Origin: Alistipes timonensis JC136
GTDB lineage: Bacteria > Bacteroidota > Bacteroidia > Bacteroidales > Rikenellaceae
Assembly: GCF_900107675.1 (NCBI RefSeq)
Contig: NZ_FNRI01000002.1
Location: forward strand, 372,001 to 436,000
Length of the DNA stretch: 64,000 nt
Direction of reading: 5' to 3'
Below the pieces are notes generated by a model, which was not told the DNA's origin, made no database searches, and worked only from the letters and a program-made list of their open reading frames with translations. Of this stretch, positions 16,397-25,016 are shown piece by piece; position 1 is the stretch's first letter; each line of letters begins with the position of its first letter. A program made the position numbers and the translations under genes.

Positions 16397-19300
16397 AGCT
16401 GCTGCAACGTTTTGTATGCGTCCTCGACGTCTTTGACATTCCTAACGGTCATCGCCAGCCGATTATTGTGCTGTTTGAGCACAAATCGGTCGGGGTGTTT
16501 GGTAACCCGCTGCAACAACGCCATGAAGGTCTCGCTCTTGTAATAGGGCGAATTCTCCTCGCCCACGAAATGCACGATCATCAGCCCGTTTTTGACCTTC
16601 ACGCGCTCCATGCCCAGACGGATGGCCTCCCAGCGCAGGCGCACGACGTTCAGCAGCTCCTTCGCAGCGCGCGGCAGGGGACCGAAACGGTCTGCCAGAC
16701 GGCTCTCGAAGGCCTGCAAAGCCTCCTCGTCCTTCGTCGAGTCGAGCTCGCGGTAGAGTTTCAGACGCTCGGCCTGCTGGGCCACATAGGCGTCCGGCAG
16801 CGCCGCTTCGACCTCGATGTCGATGTGCGCGTCGTCGATGAAGTGCATCTGTTCGACCACATCCTGCTCCCCGTCGCTCAGGCCCGGGACTTTCAGCCCC
16901 TCGGCGCGCAGTTCGGCGACGGCCTCGTTCATGATCTTCTGGTAGGTCTCGAACCCGATGTCGGCGATGAACCCGCTCTGTTCGGCCCCCAGCAGGTTGC
17001 CCGCACCGCGGATGTCGAGGTCCTGCATGGCGATATTGAATCCGGAACCCAGGTCCGAAAACTCCTCGATGGCCCGCAGGCGCCGCCGCGCGTCGGACGA
17101 CAGCAGTTCGTCGGGCGGCGAGAGCAGATAACAATAGGCCTTCTGGTTCGAACGCCCCACGCGGCCGCGCAGCTGGTGGAGATCGCTCAGGCCGAAATTC
17201 TGGGCGTTGTCGACGATGATCGTATTGGCGTTGGGGATGTCGATGCCGTTCTCCACGATGGTCGTCGAGACCAGCACGTCGAACTCCCCGTAGATGAAGT
17301 CCATGATGAGCTTTTCCAACTGCTCGGCAGGCATCTTGCCGTGCCCCACGGCCACCCGGGCCTTCGGGCAGATACGCGTGATGAGTCCTTGCAGGGCCGC
17401 CAGGTCATCGACGCGGTTGTGGACGAAATAGACCTGTCCGCCGCGCGCGAGCTCCGCCTCGATGGCGTCGCGGATAATCTCCTCCGAAAAGACGTGCGAC
17501 TCGGTGAGGATCGGCTGGCGGTTGGGCGGCGGGGTCGAGATGACCGACAGGTCGCGGGAGCCCATCAGCGAGAATTGCAATGTACGCGGGATCGGCGTGG
17601 CGGTGAGCGTCAGCGTGTCGACCGAGACGCTCATCTGCGTAAGCTTCTCCTTGGCCGCGACGCCGAATTTCTGCTCCTCGTCGATGATGAGCAGTCCCAG
17701 GTCGCGGAAAACGATCTGCTTGCCCAGCATCTTGTGGGTGCCGATCAGAATGTCGATCTTGCCCGCCGCGAGGTCCTCGCGGATTCGGGCGACCTCCTTG
17801 GCCGACTTCGTGCGGTTCAGGTACTCCACGCGCACCGGGAAGTTGCGCAGGCGCTCGGTGAACGAACGGTAGTGCTGCAGGGCGAGGATCGTCGTCGGCA
17901 CCAGCACGGCGGCCTGCTTGCCGTCGACGGCTGCTTTGAACGCCGCGCGGATCGCCACCTCGGTCTTGCCGAACCCCACGTCGCCGCACACCAGCCGGTC
18001 CATCGGCTGATCCGACTCCATGTCTTTTTTGACGGCCGCCGTAGCCGACTGCTGGTCGGGCGTATCCTCCCATTTGAAAGAAGCCTCCAACTCGTGCTGC
18101 AAATAGCTGTCGGGCGAGAAAGCGAATCCCTTCGAAGCCTTGCGCTTGGCATAGAGGGCGATCAGCTCGCGCGAGATGTCCTTAACGGCCTTCTTCGTCG
18201 CATTTTTGAGCTTCTGCCAGGCGCCGTTGCCCAGTTTATACACCTTCGGCGGCTCGCCGTCGCCCGACTTGTAGCGCGAAATGCGGTGCAGCGAGTGGAC
18301 GTTCACGAAGAGCACGTCGCCGTCCTTGTAGACCAGTTTGATCGCCTCCTGCATGCGTCCGTCGCCCGCGGCGATCTTCACCAGCCCGTCGAAACGCCCT
18401 ACCCCGTGGTCGATGTGCACCACGTAGTCGCCCGGACGCAGCTGGTTCAGTTCGGCGACGGTCATCTGCTCGTCGCGCCGGATCTCGCCGTTGATGCGGT
18501 AACGCTGGTAGCGGTCGAAAATCTGGTGGTCGGTATAGAGGCACAGCTTCAGGTCGTTGTCCACGAAACCGGCGTGCAGGGTCGTCGACAGCGACCGCAC
18601 GACGGCCTGTCCGCGGCCGATCTGGTGGAAAATGTTCTCCAGACGCTCGACCTGCGCCTTGTTCTCCGAAAGAATATAAGTGTCGTATCCCCGCAGGGCG
18701 TTGCGGATCATGTCGTCCGCCAGCATCTCGAAATTTTTATTGAATTTCGGTTGGGGCGCTGTCGAAAATTTCACGCTCGCTTCCGCAGGCCGCTCGGGCA
18801 AATTGTCCCGCAGGGCGAAAACACGGCATCCGGCCAGGTCGGCCAGCAGACCGTTGCGGCTCGTGAGCAGCGAATCGACCGCTTCGGGATGCTCCATGTC
18901 CGCCAGCGTCTTGCGGCGCACGTCGTTGATCCGCCGGAACACAAAATCGGCGTCATAGAACCACCAGGCGGCCTCCGCGCCGGCGAAACGCGCCAGCGAA
19001 ACCTTCGCCGCGGCCGGGGTCCCGGCATTCAGGTCGGGGATGATCTCCACACGGTCCAGCTTGTCCGACGACAACTGGCTCGAGATGTTGAACCGCCGGA
19101 TCGAATCCACCTCGTCGCCGAAGAAATCCAGTCGGTAGGGCTTGCTTTCAGAGTAGGAGAAAACGTCGACGATACCGCCGCGCACCGAATACTGCCCGGG
19201 CTCGTAGACGAAATCCACCCGCGTGAAAGCGGCGTCGACGAGCGCCTGCTCGAGCACCTCGATCGAGATTTTGTCCCCCACCCGCACGGCAATCGTGCCT

Positions 19301-19731
19301 TGCTGCAGGGTCTCGGCATCGGCGACCCGCTCGGCGAGGGCCTCCGGATAGGTGCAGACGACCAGGTAACCCTTCCCCGCAAATCCCCGCACGGCATTCA
19401 TCGTCGCCGTGCGCTGCACCACGCCCTGCGCATCCTCAGCGCCGTAGGCCGCCGAACGCTTCCAGGACGAGGGGAAGAAATAAACCTGCGTCTCGTCGAG
19501 CAGGTTGTAGAAGTCGTTCATCAGGTAGGCCGCGGCGTCGCGGTCCTCGGCCACGAAGAGGTGCACGCCTCCGGTTTTCTCCACGGCAGCCGCGGCATAA
19601 AACGAAAGAGCACCGCCGACCAGCTCTTCGAGGTGGACGGTAGCACTCCTGTTCTTGTACTCGCGGCACAGCTTGCCGAGGGCCTTCGACCCGGCGGCGA
19701 ACTGCGCCAGCTGCTCGCGGGCAGTTGCCAT
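16393..19731 (-). CDS. mfd: Transcription-repair coupling factor
   Basis: A 1112-residue DNA translocase that removes RNA polymerase stalled at lesions and recruits UvrA. The N-terminal UvrB-homology region (about 1-350) is followed by the RNAP-interacting CarD-like domain (about 430-500, PGDYVVHIDHGVGRFDGL). Helicase domains carry Walker A GDVGFGKTE (about 584-592), the DEEQ box (about 685), TATPIPRTLQ and QLRGRVGRS. The C-terminal TRCF domain is about 980-1090. It starts 3 bp downstream of the rng stop and shares 4 bp with coaX, so these genes form one translationally coupled run. Confidence 0.96.
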   Translation of the reverse strand: MATAREQLAQFAAGSKALGKLCREYKNRSATVHLEELVGGALSFYAAAAVEKTGGVHLFVAEDRDAAAYLMNDFYNLLDETQVYFFPSSWKRSAAYGAEDAQGVVQRTATMNAVRGFAGKGYLVVCTYPEALAERVADAETLQQGTIAVRVGDKISIEVLEQALVDAAFTRVDFVYEPGQYSVRGGIVDVFSYSESKPYRLDFFGDEVDSIRRFNISSQLSSDKLDRVEIIPDLNAGTPAAAKVSLARFAGAEAAWWFYDADFVFRRINDVRRKTLADMEHPEAVDSLLTSRNGLLADLAGCRVFALRDNLPERPAEASVKFSTAPQPKFNKNFEMLADDMIRNALRGYDTYILSENKAQVERLENIFHQIGRGQAVVRSLSTTLHAGFVDNDLKLCLYTDHQIFDRYQRYRINGEIRRDEQMTVAELNQLRPGDYVVHIDHGVGRFDGLVKIAAGDGRMQEAIKLVYKDGDVLFVNVHSLHRISRYKSGDGEPPKVYKLGNGAWQKLKNATKKAVKDISRELIALYAKRKASKGFAFSPDSYLQHELEASFKWEDTPDQQSATAAVKKDMESDQPMDRLVCGDVGFGKTEVAIRAAFKAAVDGKQAAVLVPTTILALQHYRSFTERLRNFPVRVEYLNRTKSAKEVARIREDLAAGKIDILIGTHKMLGKQIVFRDLGLLIIDEEQKFGVAAKEKLTQMSVSVDTLTLTATPIPRTLQFSLMGSRDLSVISTPPPNRQPILTESHVFSEEIIRDAIEAELARGGQVYFVHNRVDDLAALQGLITRICPKARVAVGHGKMPAEQLEKLIMDFIYGEFDVLVSTTIVENGIDIPNANTIIVDNAQNFGLSDLHQLRGRVGRSNQKAYCYLLSPPDELLSSDARRRLRAIEEFSDLGSGFNIAMQDLDIRGAGNLLGAEQSGFIADIGFETYQKIMNEAVAELRAEGLKVPGLSDGEQDVVEQMHFIDDAHIDIEVEAALPDAYVAQQAERLKLYRELDSTKDEEALQAFESRLADRFGPLPRAAKELLNVVRLRWEAIRLGMERVKVKNGLMIVHFVGEENSPYYKSETFMALLQRVTKHPDRFVLKQHNNRLAMTVRNVKDVEDAYKTLQQL

Positions 19732-19734
19732 GCC

Positions 19735-21291
19735 TTATTTAGTTATAAGGTCGTTATCTTTTTTATCGTGGTAATGCACCTCCACGATGCCTACACTCTG
19801 GTCCTCGACGATCTGCAGCCGCACCTTGTATTTCCACTCCCAGCGGCGGCGCAGCGACAAAAATCCCTTCCGGAGGAAAGCCGCCACATAGGGGCTCACG
19901 AGCAGTTTGATGAACTTCTGCCCGCGGTCCTGCGTGAGGAACGATATCTGGTTCTCGATCTTCTTGTCCAGCAGCACCGTAGGTTCGATCTTGCCCGTGC
20001 CGTTGCACGTCGGACAGACATCCGAGACGCTCTCCACGGCCACCGGACGCACCCGCTGGCGGGTAATCTGCATCAGGCCGAATTTCGTCAGCGGCAGCAC
20101 CGTGTGCTTGGCCTTGTCGGTGGACATCAGTTGGACCATCTCGTCGAACAACGCCTGCCTGTTCTGCGCCTTGTGCAGGTCGATAAAGTCGATGATGACG
20201 ATACCGCCCAGGTCGCGCAGCCGCAGCTGCCGGGCGATCTCCTTCGCCGCGGCAAGGTTCACGTCCATCGCGGTCTGCTCCTGGTTGTCCTCAGCCTTGG
20301 TGCGGTTGCCCGAGTTGACGTCGATGACGTTCATGGCCTCCGTATGCTCGATAATCAGGTAGGCGCCGCGTTTCAGCGACACGTACTTGGCGAACAGCGA
20401 CTTGATCTGCTTCGAAATGTCGAAGTTGTCGAAGATGGGCACGTTGCCCTTGTAGAGTTTGACGATCTTCTCCTTCTCGGGCTCGATCTGGCGGATGTAG
20501 TTGCGGATGTCGTTGAACATCGCCTCGTCGTCGACGGCGATCTGCGAAAAAGAGCCGTTCAGCGAGTCGCGGATGATCGTATTGGCGCGGTTCATCTCGC
20601 TCATCAGCTGAGCCGGAGCCGACGCCGCGTTCTTTTTGATCGCCGCGCAGGTCTTGCGCCAGCGGTCGATCTGGGTCTGGATGTCGTGCTCGATGTCCTC
20701 GTCCTTGGCCTCCATGGCCGCCGTACGGATGATGACGCCGAAGTTCTTCGGAAGCACCGCCGCGGCGATGCGTTTCAGACGCTTCTTCTCGTCCGCCGAA
20801 CGGATTTTCTGCGAGAGGAACACCTTCGAGGTGAAGGGAACCAGCACCACGTTGCGGCCGGCCAGCGAAATGTCGGCCGTCAGGCGCGGGCCCTTGGTCG
20901 AAATGGCCTCCTTGGCCACCTGCACCATGATCTGCTGCCCCACCTGGAGGTATTCACCGATCTTCCCGGTCTTCTCGACGGGCTGCTCGAGCTTCATGCC
21001 CTCGACCCGCAGGCCCCGTTTTCCGGGCTGCTGCGAAGCGACGAGCTTCTGCAGCGAGGGAAACTGCGTTCCCAGGTCGAGGTAGTGGATGAAAGCATCC
21101 TTTTCGTGTCCTATGTTGACGAATGCCGCGTTCAGGCCCGGCATGATCTTGCGTACCTTTCCGAGGTAGATATCCCCCACGGCAAATCCCGTCTGGCACT
21201 GCTCCTTGTTGAGCTCGACGAGCACCTTGTCCTCGCACAGCGCAATGGATATCTCGGTCGGGTTTACGTTAACGATTAATTCTCTGTTCAT
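19735..21291 (-). CDS. rng: Ribonuclease E/G
   Basis: A 518-residue endoribonuclease for rRNA and mRNA processing, of RNase G length (no long C-terminal scaffold). An S1 RNA-binding domain (about 35-125, GDIYLGKVRKIMPGLNAAFVNIGHEKDAFIH) precedes the catalytic domain with GGIVIIDFIDL (about 355, metal-ligand Asp) and MQITRQRVRP. The zinc-link region is DVCPTCNGTGKI (about 430). The ATG at 21291 gives the usual MNRELIVNV start. No clear promoter is seen in the 266 bp upstream, where two hairpins follow the small basic gene. Confidence 0.95.
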   Translation of the reverse strand: MNRELIVNVNPTEISIALCEDKVLVELNKEQCQTGFAVGDIYLGKVRKIMPGLNAAFVNIGHEKDAFIHYLDLGTQFPSLQKLVASQQPGKRGLRVEGMKLEQPVEKTGKIGEYLQVGQQIMVQVAKEAISTKGPRLTADISLAGRNVVLVPFTSKVFLSQKIRSADEKKRLKRIAAAVLPKNFGVIIRTAAMEAKDEDIEHDIQTQIDRWRKTCAAIKKNAASAPAQLMSEMNRANTIIRDSLNGSFSQIAVDDEAMFNDIRNYIRQIEPEKEKIVKLYKGNVPIFDNFDISKQIKSLFAKYVSLKRGAYLIIEHTEAMNVIDVNSGNRTKAEDNQEQTAMDVNLAAAKEIARQLRLRDLGGIVIIDFIDLHKAQNRQALFDEMVQLMSTDKAKHTVLPLTKFGLMQITRQRVRPVAVESVSDVCPTCNGTGKIEPTVLLDKKIENQISFLTQDRGQKFIKLLVSPYVAAFLRKGFLSLRRRWEWKYKVRLQIVEDQSVGIVEVHYHDKKDNDLITK

Positions 21292-21491
21292 CTATCGTGT
21301 GTCGCGCACCGGGAGTCCGGGCGCGGAGTGTGAAAATTAGTACTGGACCGCATTTTGGCGTGAAGTGGCGGCGAACTCCAATGGGAAAAATGGATGCCGG
21401 GAATCCCGGCCGGGGCGGGTATCGGGAAGCGTCCGGCGGGCGTCGCGGACACGGAAAATACCCTGAAAACTGAAAATCCCGAAAAAACAGG

Positions 21492-21551
21492 TAAAGCTAA
21501 AAGAACCCTGGGCCCCTTTAGCTTTATCTATCGTCTAGCACAAAGGTGCTA
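21492..21551 (-). terminator. Hairpins downstream of the small basic protein gene
   Basis: On the minus strand, right after the stop codon at 21558, TAGCAC / GTGCTA (21551-21536, loop of 4) is followed by a perfect 10-bp inverted repeat TAAAGCTAAA (21526-21517) / TTTAGCTTTA (21501-21492), then CCTGTTTTTTC. They probably end the hup transcript. From here to 21292 (about 200 bp) nothing else was recognised. Confidence 0.7.
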
Positions 21552-21557
21552 CCCTGC

Positions 21558-21647
21558 TTACTTTTTCTTATGGCGGTTCTTACGAAGACGTTTTTTCCGC
21601 TTGTGGGTAGCCATCTTGTGACGCTTATGCTTCTTTCCGTTTGGCAT
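21558..21647 (-). CDS. 29-residue highly basic protein, probably ribosome-associated
   Basis: ATG 21647 to TAA 21558. The product begins MPNGKKHKRHKMATHKR and ends RKNRHKKK. It has 13 Lys, 5 Arg and 5 His among 29 residues and no acidic residue. The starting ATG is preceded by AGGA, 4 nt apart, unusual in Bacteroidetes, which rarely use Shine-Dalgarno. It lies 37 bp after hup and before rng. The composition and length resemble tiny ribosomal proteins such as THX or bL36-like peptides, and I recall similar peptides across Bacteroidetes. A specific ribosomal name is not assigned. Confidence 0.8.
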   Translation of the reverse strand: MPNGKKHKRHKMATHKRKKRLRKNRHKKK

Positions 21648-21684
21648 AGTCCTTAGATTTTAGAGGTTCTTTATTTATCCGTGA

Positions 21685-21957
21685 TTATTTCACCTTCGCT
21701 GCAAAGCTCTTGGCGGGCTTGAAAGCGGGGATGTTGTGCTCGGGAATGGTGATCGTCGTGTTCTTCGAGATGTTGCGGGCAACCTTCTTGGCGCGCTTCT
21801 TCACGATGAAGCTGCCGAATCCGCGAAGATACACGTTGTTCTTCTGGGTGAGCGACGTCTTGATGCTCTCCATGAAAGCCTCGACGATAGCCTGTACCTG
21901 CACCTTCTCGGCGCCGGTGCTCTTAGCGATTTCGCTTACGATATCTGCCTTTGTCAT
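21685..21957 (-). CDS. hup: HU/IHF-family DNA-binding protein
   Basis: A 90-residue nucleoid-associated protein, full family length. It begins MTKADIVSEIAKSTGAEK. The dimerisation and arm regions are visible: GFGSFIVKKRAKKVARN (about 47-63) and the HU signature with IPEHNIPAFKPAKSF at the C-terminus. It binds and bends DNA as a dimer. It has its own promoter and is followed after 37 bp by the tiny basic gene, so the two are likely cotranscribed. Confidence 0.95.
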   Translation of the reverse strand: MTKADIVSEIAKSTGAEKVQVQAIVEAFMESIKTSLTQKNNVYLRGFGSFIVKKRAKKVARNISKNTTITIPEHNIPAFKPAKSFAAKVK

Positions 21958-21998
21958 ATCTATATAATATTAAATTAAGTTCATTTCAATTCGGACTG

Positions 21999-22033
21999 CA
22001 AATATACGTTTTATTTACATATCCGCCAACAAA
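21999..22033 (-). promoter_or_regulatory. Promoter of hup
   Basis: The minus-strand -7 TATATTTG (22006-21999) is perfect. GTTG at 22030-22027 gives 20-bp spacing, and a TTTG lies at 22033-22030. Upstream, CCGCAT (22034-22039) and ATGCGG (22058-22063) flank a pure pyrimidine tract of T and C, which may keep this 350-bp divergent region open or bent. Confidence 0.68.
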
Positions 22034-22256
22034 CCGCATTATTTTTTCTTTTTTTTCATGCGGCCCCGTAGTTTACACGCTTCCAACACGATAACAAATA
22101 CCGGGCAAAACCCGGACCAAAATTAAAATATTCTGCATCAGGGTATTAATAACCTCCGCGGCCGGCCCCGCCCGAAAACAGCCAACAGATTAAATATCAG
22201 CGACATAACGCACTCCGAAAGATAAAACCGGTCCCGTGTCCAATAAACCGTGCGTA

Positions 22257-22288
22257 TTTTGCGTTTGATAATAAAATCGTTAATTTTG
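22257..22288 (+). promoter_or_regulatory. Promoter of porX-tsaE
   Basis: TTTTG at 22257-22261, exactly 19 bp, TAATTTTG at 22281-22288. The porX ATG is at 22312, giving a leader of roughly 17 nt. Confidence 0.75.
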
Positions 22289-22311
22289 CAAACTTTAATT
22301 CCGACAACGGT

Positions 22312-23862
22312 ATGGTCAAAATACTCTGGGTGGACGACGAAGTCGAACTGCTGAAACCTCACGTGCTGTTCCTGCAGCAGAAGGGCTATGAAGTGGACAC
22401 CTGCAACAACGGATACGACGCGATAGACATGGCCTCGGAAGGCTCCTACGACCTGATTATCCTCGACGAGATGATGCCCGGCATGACGGGCCTCGAAACC
22501 CTTCCCCAGATCAAAGAGGTGCGCCCCACGACGCCCGTGATCATGGTCACCAAGAGCGAGGAGGAGAATATCATGGACAAGGCCGTGGGTTCGAAGATCG
22601 CCGACTATCTCATCAAACCCGTCAACCCCAACCAAGTGCTGCTCTCGATCAAAAAGAACGTACACCAGCAGCAGCTCGTCACCGAGCAGACCACCGCCGA
22701 CTACCGTTCGGAGTTCGGGCGCATCTCCTCGTCGCTGCAGATGGCCGACACGTTCCAGGACTGGTGTTCGATCTACCGCAAGATCTCGACATGGGAGATC
22801 GAGCTGGGCGAATCCTCCGACCAGAGCATCAAAGAGGTGCTGGCCTACCAGAAGACCGAGGCCAACCAGGAGTTCTGCAAATTCGTGCGCCGCAACTACT
22901 ACAACTGGATCAACAAGCGTGCGGACGACACCCCCGTGATGTCGCATACGCTCATGCGCACCAAAATCTTCCCCGTCGTCGACGAGAACCCGAAGACCAC
23001 GCTGCTGCTGATCGACAACTTCCGCTACGACCAGTGGCGTTCGATCTCGTCGCTGCTGAGGGGGTATTACGACGTGGCGCAGGACGATTTCTACTGCGCC
23101 ATCCTGCCCACGGCCACGCAATACGCCCGCAACGCGGTCTTCGCGGGGCTGATGCCGCTGGCCATCGACAAGCTGATGCCCAACAAGTGGCTCAACGACA
23201 ACGAGGAGGGCGGCAAGAACCAATACGAGGAGGAGTTCCTGAAGCGGCTGATGAGCCAGAACGGCAAGTCGTGGAAATTCTCGTTCGACAAGCTCGTGCG
23301 TCCGGAGCAGGGCCGCAAACTGGTGGACAACATACAAAAGGTCTACGACGCCGATTTCTCGGTGATCGTCTACAACTTCCTCGACATCCTCTCGCACGCG
23401 CGTACCGAAACCGACATTATCCGCGAACTGACCGAGGACGAAGCGGCTTTCCGCTCGCTGACACGCTCGTGGTTCGAGCATTCGGACCTCTACACCATCC
23501 TGCGCCTGTTGTCCGAACGGGGCCACACGGTGGTCATCACCTCGGACCACGGCACCATCCGCGTGGACAACCCCGTGAAGGTCACGGGCGACCGCGAAAC
23601 CTCGGCCAACCTGCGCTACAAGACGGGCCGCAACCTGGCTTACAACTCCCGCGAGGTGTACGAGATTCTGAAACCCGAGGACATACAGCTGCCGTCGAGC
23701 AACCTCACGTCGAGCTATATTTTCGCCTACAACACGGATTTCCTGGTTTACAACAACGACGCCAACCGCCACATCCGCTACTACCGCAACACGTTCCAGC
23801 ACGGCGGCATCTCGATGGAGGAGATGATCGTACCGTACATCGTTTTAAAGCCCAAGAAATAA
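22312..23862 (+). CDS. porX: PorX-type response regulator with PglZ/alkaline-phosphatase-fold effector
   Basis: A 516-residue cytosolic protein. An N-terminal receiver domain (1-120) has the acidic pocket VDDE (7-10), phospho-acceptor Asp52 in LIILDEMMPG and LIKPVNP near 100. The C-terminal two thirds is a PglZ-like alkaline-phosphatase superfamily domain (LLLIDNFRYDQWRS, TSDHGT, HGGISMEEMIVPYI). In Porphyromonas this protein pairs with the sensor PorY and regulates type IX secretion. No porY or T9SS gene is in the window, so that link here rests on family knowledge. It is directly followed by tsaE with no gap. Confidence 0.9.
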   Translation: MVKILWVDDEVELLKPHVLFLQQKGYEVDTCNNGYDAIDMASEGSYDLIILDEMMPGMTGLETLPQIKEVRPTTPVIMVTKSEEENIMDKAVGSKIADYLIKPVNPNQVLLSIKKNVHQQQLVTEQTTADYRSEFGRISSSLQMADTFQDWCSIYRKISTWEIELGESSDQSIKEVLAYQKTEANQEFCKFVRRNYYNWINKRADDTPVMSHTLMRTKIFPVVDENPKTTLLLIDNFRYDQWRSISSLLRGYYDVAQDDFYCAILPTATQYARNAVFAGLMPLAIDKLMPNKWLNDNEEGGKNQYEEEFLKRLMSQNGKSWKFSFDKLVRPEQGRKLVDNIQKVYDADFSVIVYNFLDILSHARTETDIIRELTEDEAAFRSLTRSWFEHSDLYTILRLLSERGHTVVITSDHGTIRVDNPVKVTGDRETSANLRYKTGRNLAYNSREVYEILKPEDIQLPSSNLTSSYIFAYNTDFLVYNNDANRHIRYYRNTFQHGGISMEEMIVPYIVLKPKK

Positions 23863-24279
23863 ATGAAAACCATTCACATCACCTCGCAGGACGAACTCCC
23901 GCAGGTCGCCGGGGCGATCATCCGCTCGCTGGGCCGCCGCACGGTGGTGGCTTTCCGCGGCGAGATGGGCGCCGGCAAAACCACGCTCATCCGCGAGATC
24001 GCGGCCGAACTCGGGGCCAAGGACACCGTCACCAGCCCCACGTTCGCCATCGTCAACCAGTACAAGGGCGAGGGCAACCGCCGTATCCATCACTTCGATT
24101 TCTACCGCATCAACGACCTGCGCGAGGCATTCGACTTCGGGTACGAGGAGTACTTTTATTCGGGCGACCTCTGCCTGGTGGAGTGGCCCGAGAAGATCGA
24201 GCCACTGCTGCCCGACAACGTGATGACGGTGCGCATCACCGTCGACAGCGACACGGCCCGCACGTTCGAGATCAATTAA
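23863..24279 (+). CDS. tsaE: tRNA threonylcarbamoyladenosine biosynthesis ATPase TsaE
   Basis: A 138-residue cytosolic P-loop ATPase that works with TsaB/TsaD in forming t6A37 on ANN-decoding tRNAs. Walker A GEMGAGKTT is at residues 33-41, followed by SPTFAIVNQYKG (switch region), HFDFYRI and LVEWPEKI, all TsaE signatures. The ATG directly abuts the porX TAA (TAAATG), so the two are cotranscribed. Confidence 0.95.
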   Translation: MKTIHITSQDELPQVAGAIIRSLGRRTVVAFRGEMGAGKTTLIREIAAELGAKDTVTSPTFAIVNQYKGEGNRRIHHFDFYRINDLREAFDFGYEEYFYSGDLCLVEWPEKIEPLLPDNVMTVRITVDSDTARTFEIN

Positions 24280-24314
24280 ACAAACACCCATCCCATCCGT
24301 CACAATCCTTAGAA

Positions 24315-24719
24315 ATGCAAGAGTACACATCGAAACAACACCAAATTCTGCGTCCCGCGGAACAGATTTATGCGGTCATCAGCCGCTTCGACAACCTCAC
24401 GCCGGCCGTTGCCGACCGGGTCGAGGAGTGGCAGGCCACCGAAGAGACCTGCTCGTTCAAAGCCAAGGGTTTCACCGTCCGCCTCCGCATGGAGGAGCGC
24501 GAGGCGCCCAAACACGTCAAAATCGTGGGCGACGAAGGGGGACTTCCGATGGATTTCGCCTTCTGGATTCAGTTGCACAAGGTTTCGGAGACCGACACAC
24601 GCATGCGGCTGGTCCTGCACATCGAGCTCAACATGATGATGAAAATGATGATCGGCGGCAAACTGCAGAACGCCATCGACCAGATCGCCGAAGGCATCGC
24701 CAAAGCCATGCAGGCGTAA
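24315..24719 (+). CDS. SRPBCC-like (polyketide cyclase/START fold) small protein
   Basis: A 134-residue cytosolic protein starting at ATG 24315, 35 bp after tsaE. The pattern QIYAVISRFDNLTPAV near the N-terminus, several strands (EETCSFKAKGFTVRLRM, TRMRLVLHIELNMMMKMMIG) and a long C-terminal helix (KLQNAIDQIAEGIAKAMQA) fit the START/SRPBCC helix-grip fold; similar genes are annotated as such in Bacteroides. The ligand is unknown. The stop codon TAA lies inside the first copy of the palindromic repeat that follows (GCG TAA GAC). Confidence 0.82.
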   Translation: MQEYTSKQHQILRPAEQIYAVISRFDNLTPAVADRVEEWQATEETCSFKAKGFTVRLRMEEREAPKHVKIVGDEGGLPMDFAFWIQLHKVSETDTRMRLVLHIELNMMMKMMIGGKLQNAIDQIAEGIAKAMQA

Positions 24720-24948
24720 GACGCCTGTTTTAGGGGCAACCGCAGATCAAAACGCTTCCGACCCTAATCGTTGCTGCCTCAGCGTAAGACGCCTGTCTTA
24801 GAGTGCAACTGCAGGCCAGAGGGCTCGGAAAACCAGATTTCTGCTCCCAGGCGTAAGACGCCTGTCTTAGAGGCAACCGCAGATCAAAACGCTTCCGACC
24901 CTAATCGTTGCTGTCTTCAGCGTAAGACGCCTGTCTTAAGGGCAATCG
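24714..24948. repeat. Four-unit palindromic tandem repeat
   Basis: Core GCGTAAGACGCCTGTCTTA starts at 24714 (one mismatch), 24782, 24851 and 24920, spacing 68, 69 and 69 bp. Each core contains the inverted repeat TAAGAC-GCCT-GTCTTA. The intervening sequences of units 1 and 3 are almost identical over about 40 bp, while units 2 and 4 differ, so the array looks like a duplicated two-unit block. It begins inside the stop codon of the SRPBCC gene and ends before the terminator at 24981, filling the space between convergent transcripts. Confidence 0.88.
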
Positions 24949-24980
24949 AAAGCCAGCACAGCCATCCCCGTCCTGAAAAC

Positions 24981-25008
24981 GCCCCGTTCCGGCAAACCGG
25001 AACGGGGC
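24981..25008 (-). terminator. Terminator of the hybrid sensor gene
   Basis: Perfect 12-bp stem GCCCCGTTCCGG / CCGGAACGGGGC with a 4-nt loop, followed on the minus strand by GTTTTC. It lies 8 bp after the stop codon of the leftward gene at 25017. Confidence 0.85.
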
Positions 25009-25016
25009 ATATCGTA

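Noticed and set aside
16468..21279. A 1600-codon rightward open frame opposite mfd and rng, and similar long frames opposite other genes (for example 24771-28916)
   Set aside because: They are antisense to well-identified genes. Their products are His/Arg/Leu-rich with no domain, as expected from the GC-rich codon bias of the real strand.
24714..24948. Possible CRISPR array (four 19-bp repeats with about 49-bp spacers)
   Set aside because: The spacers of units 1 and 3 are nearly identical, the repeat is a strong palindrome overlapping a stop codon, and no cas gene is present.
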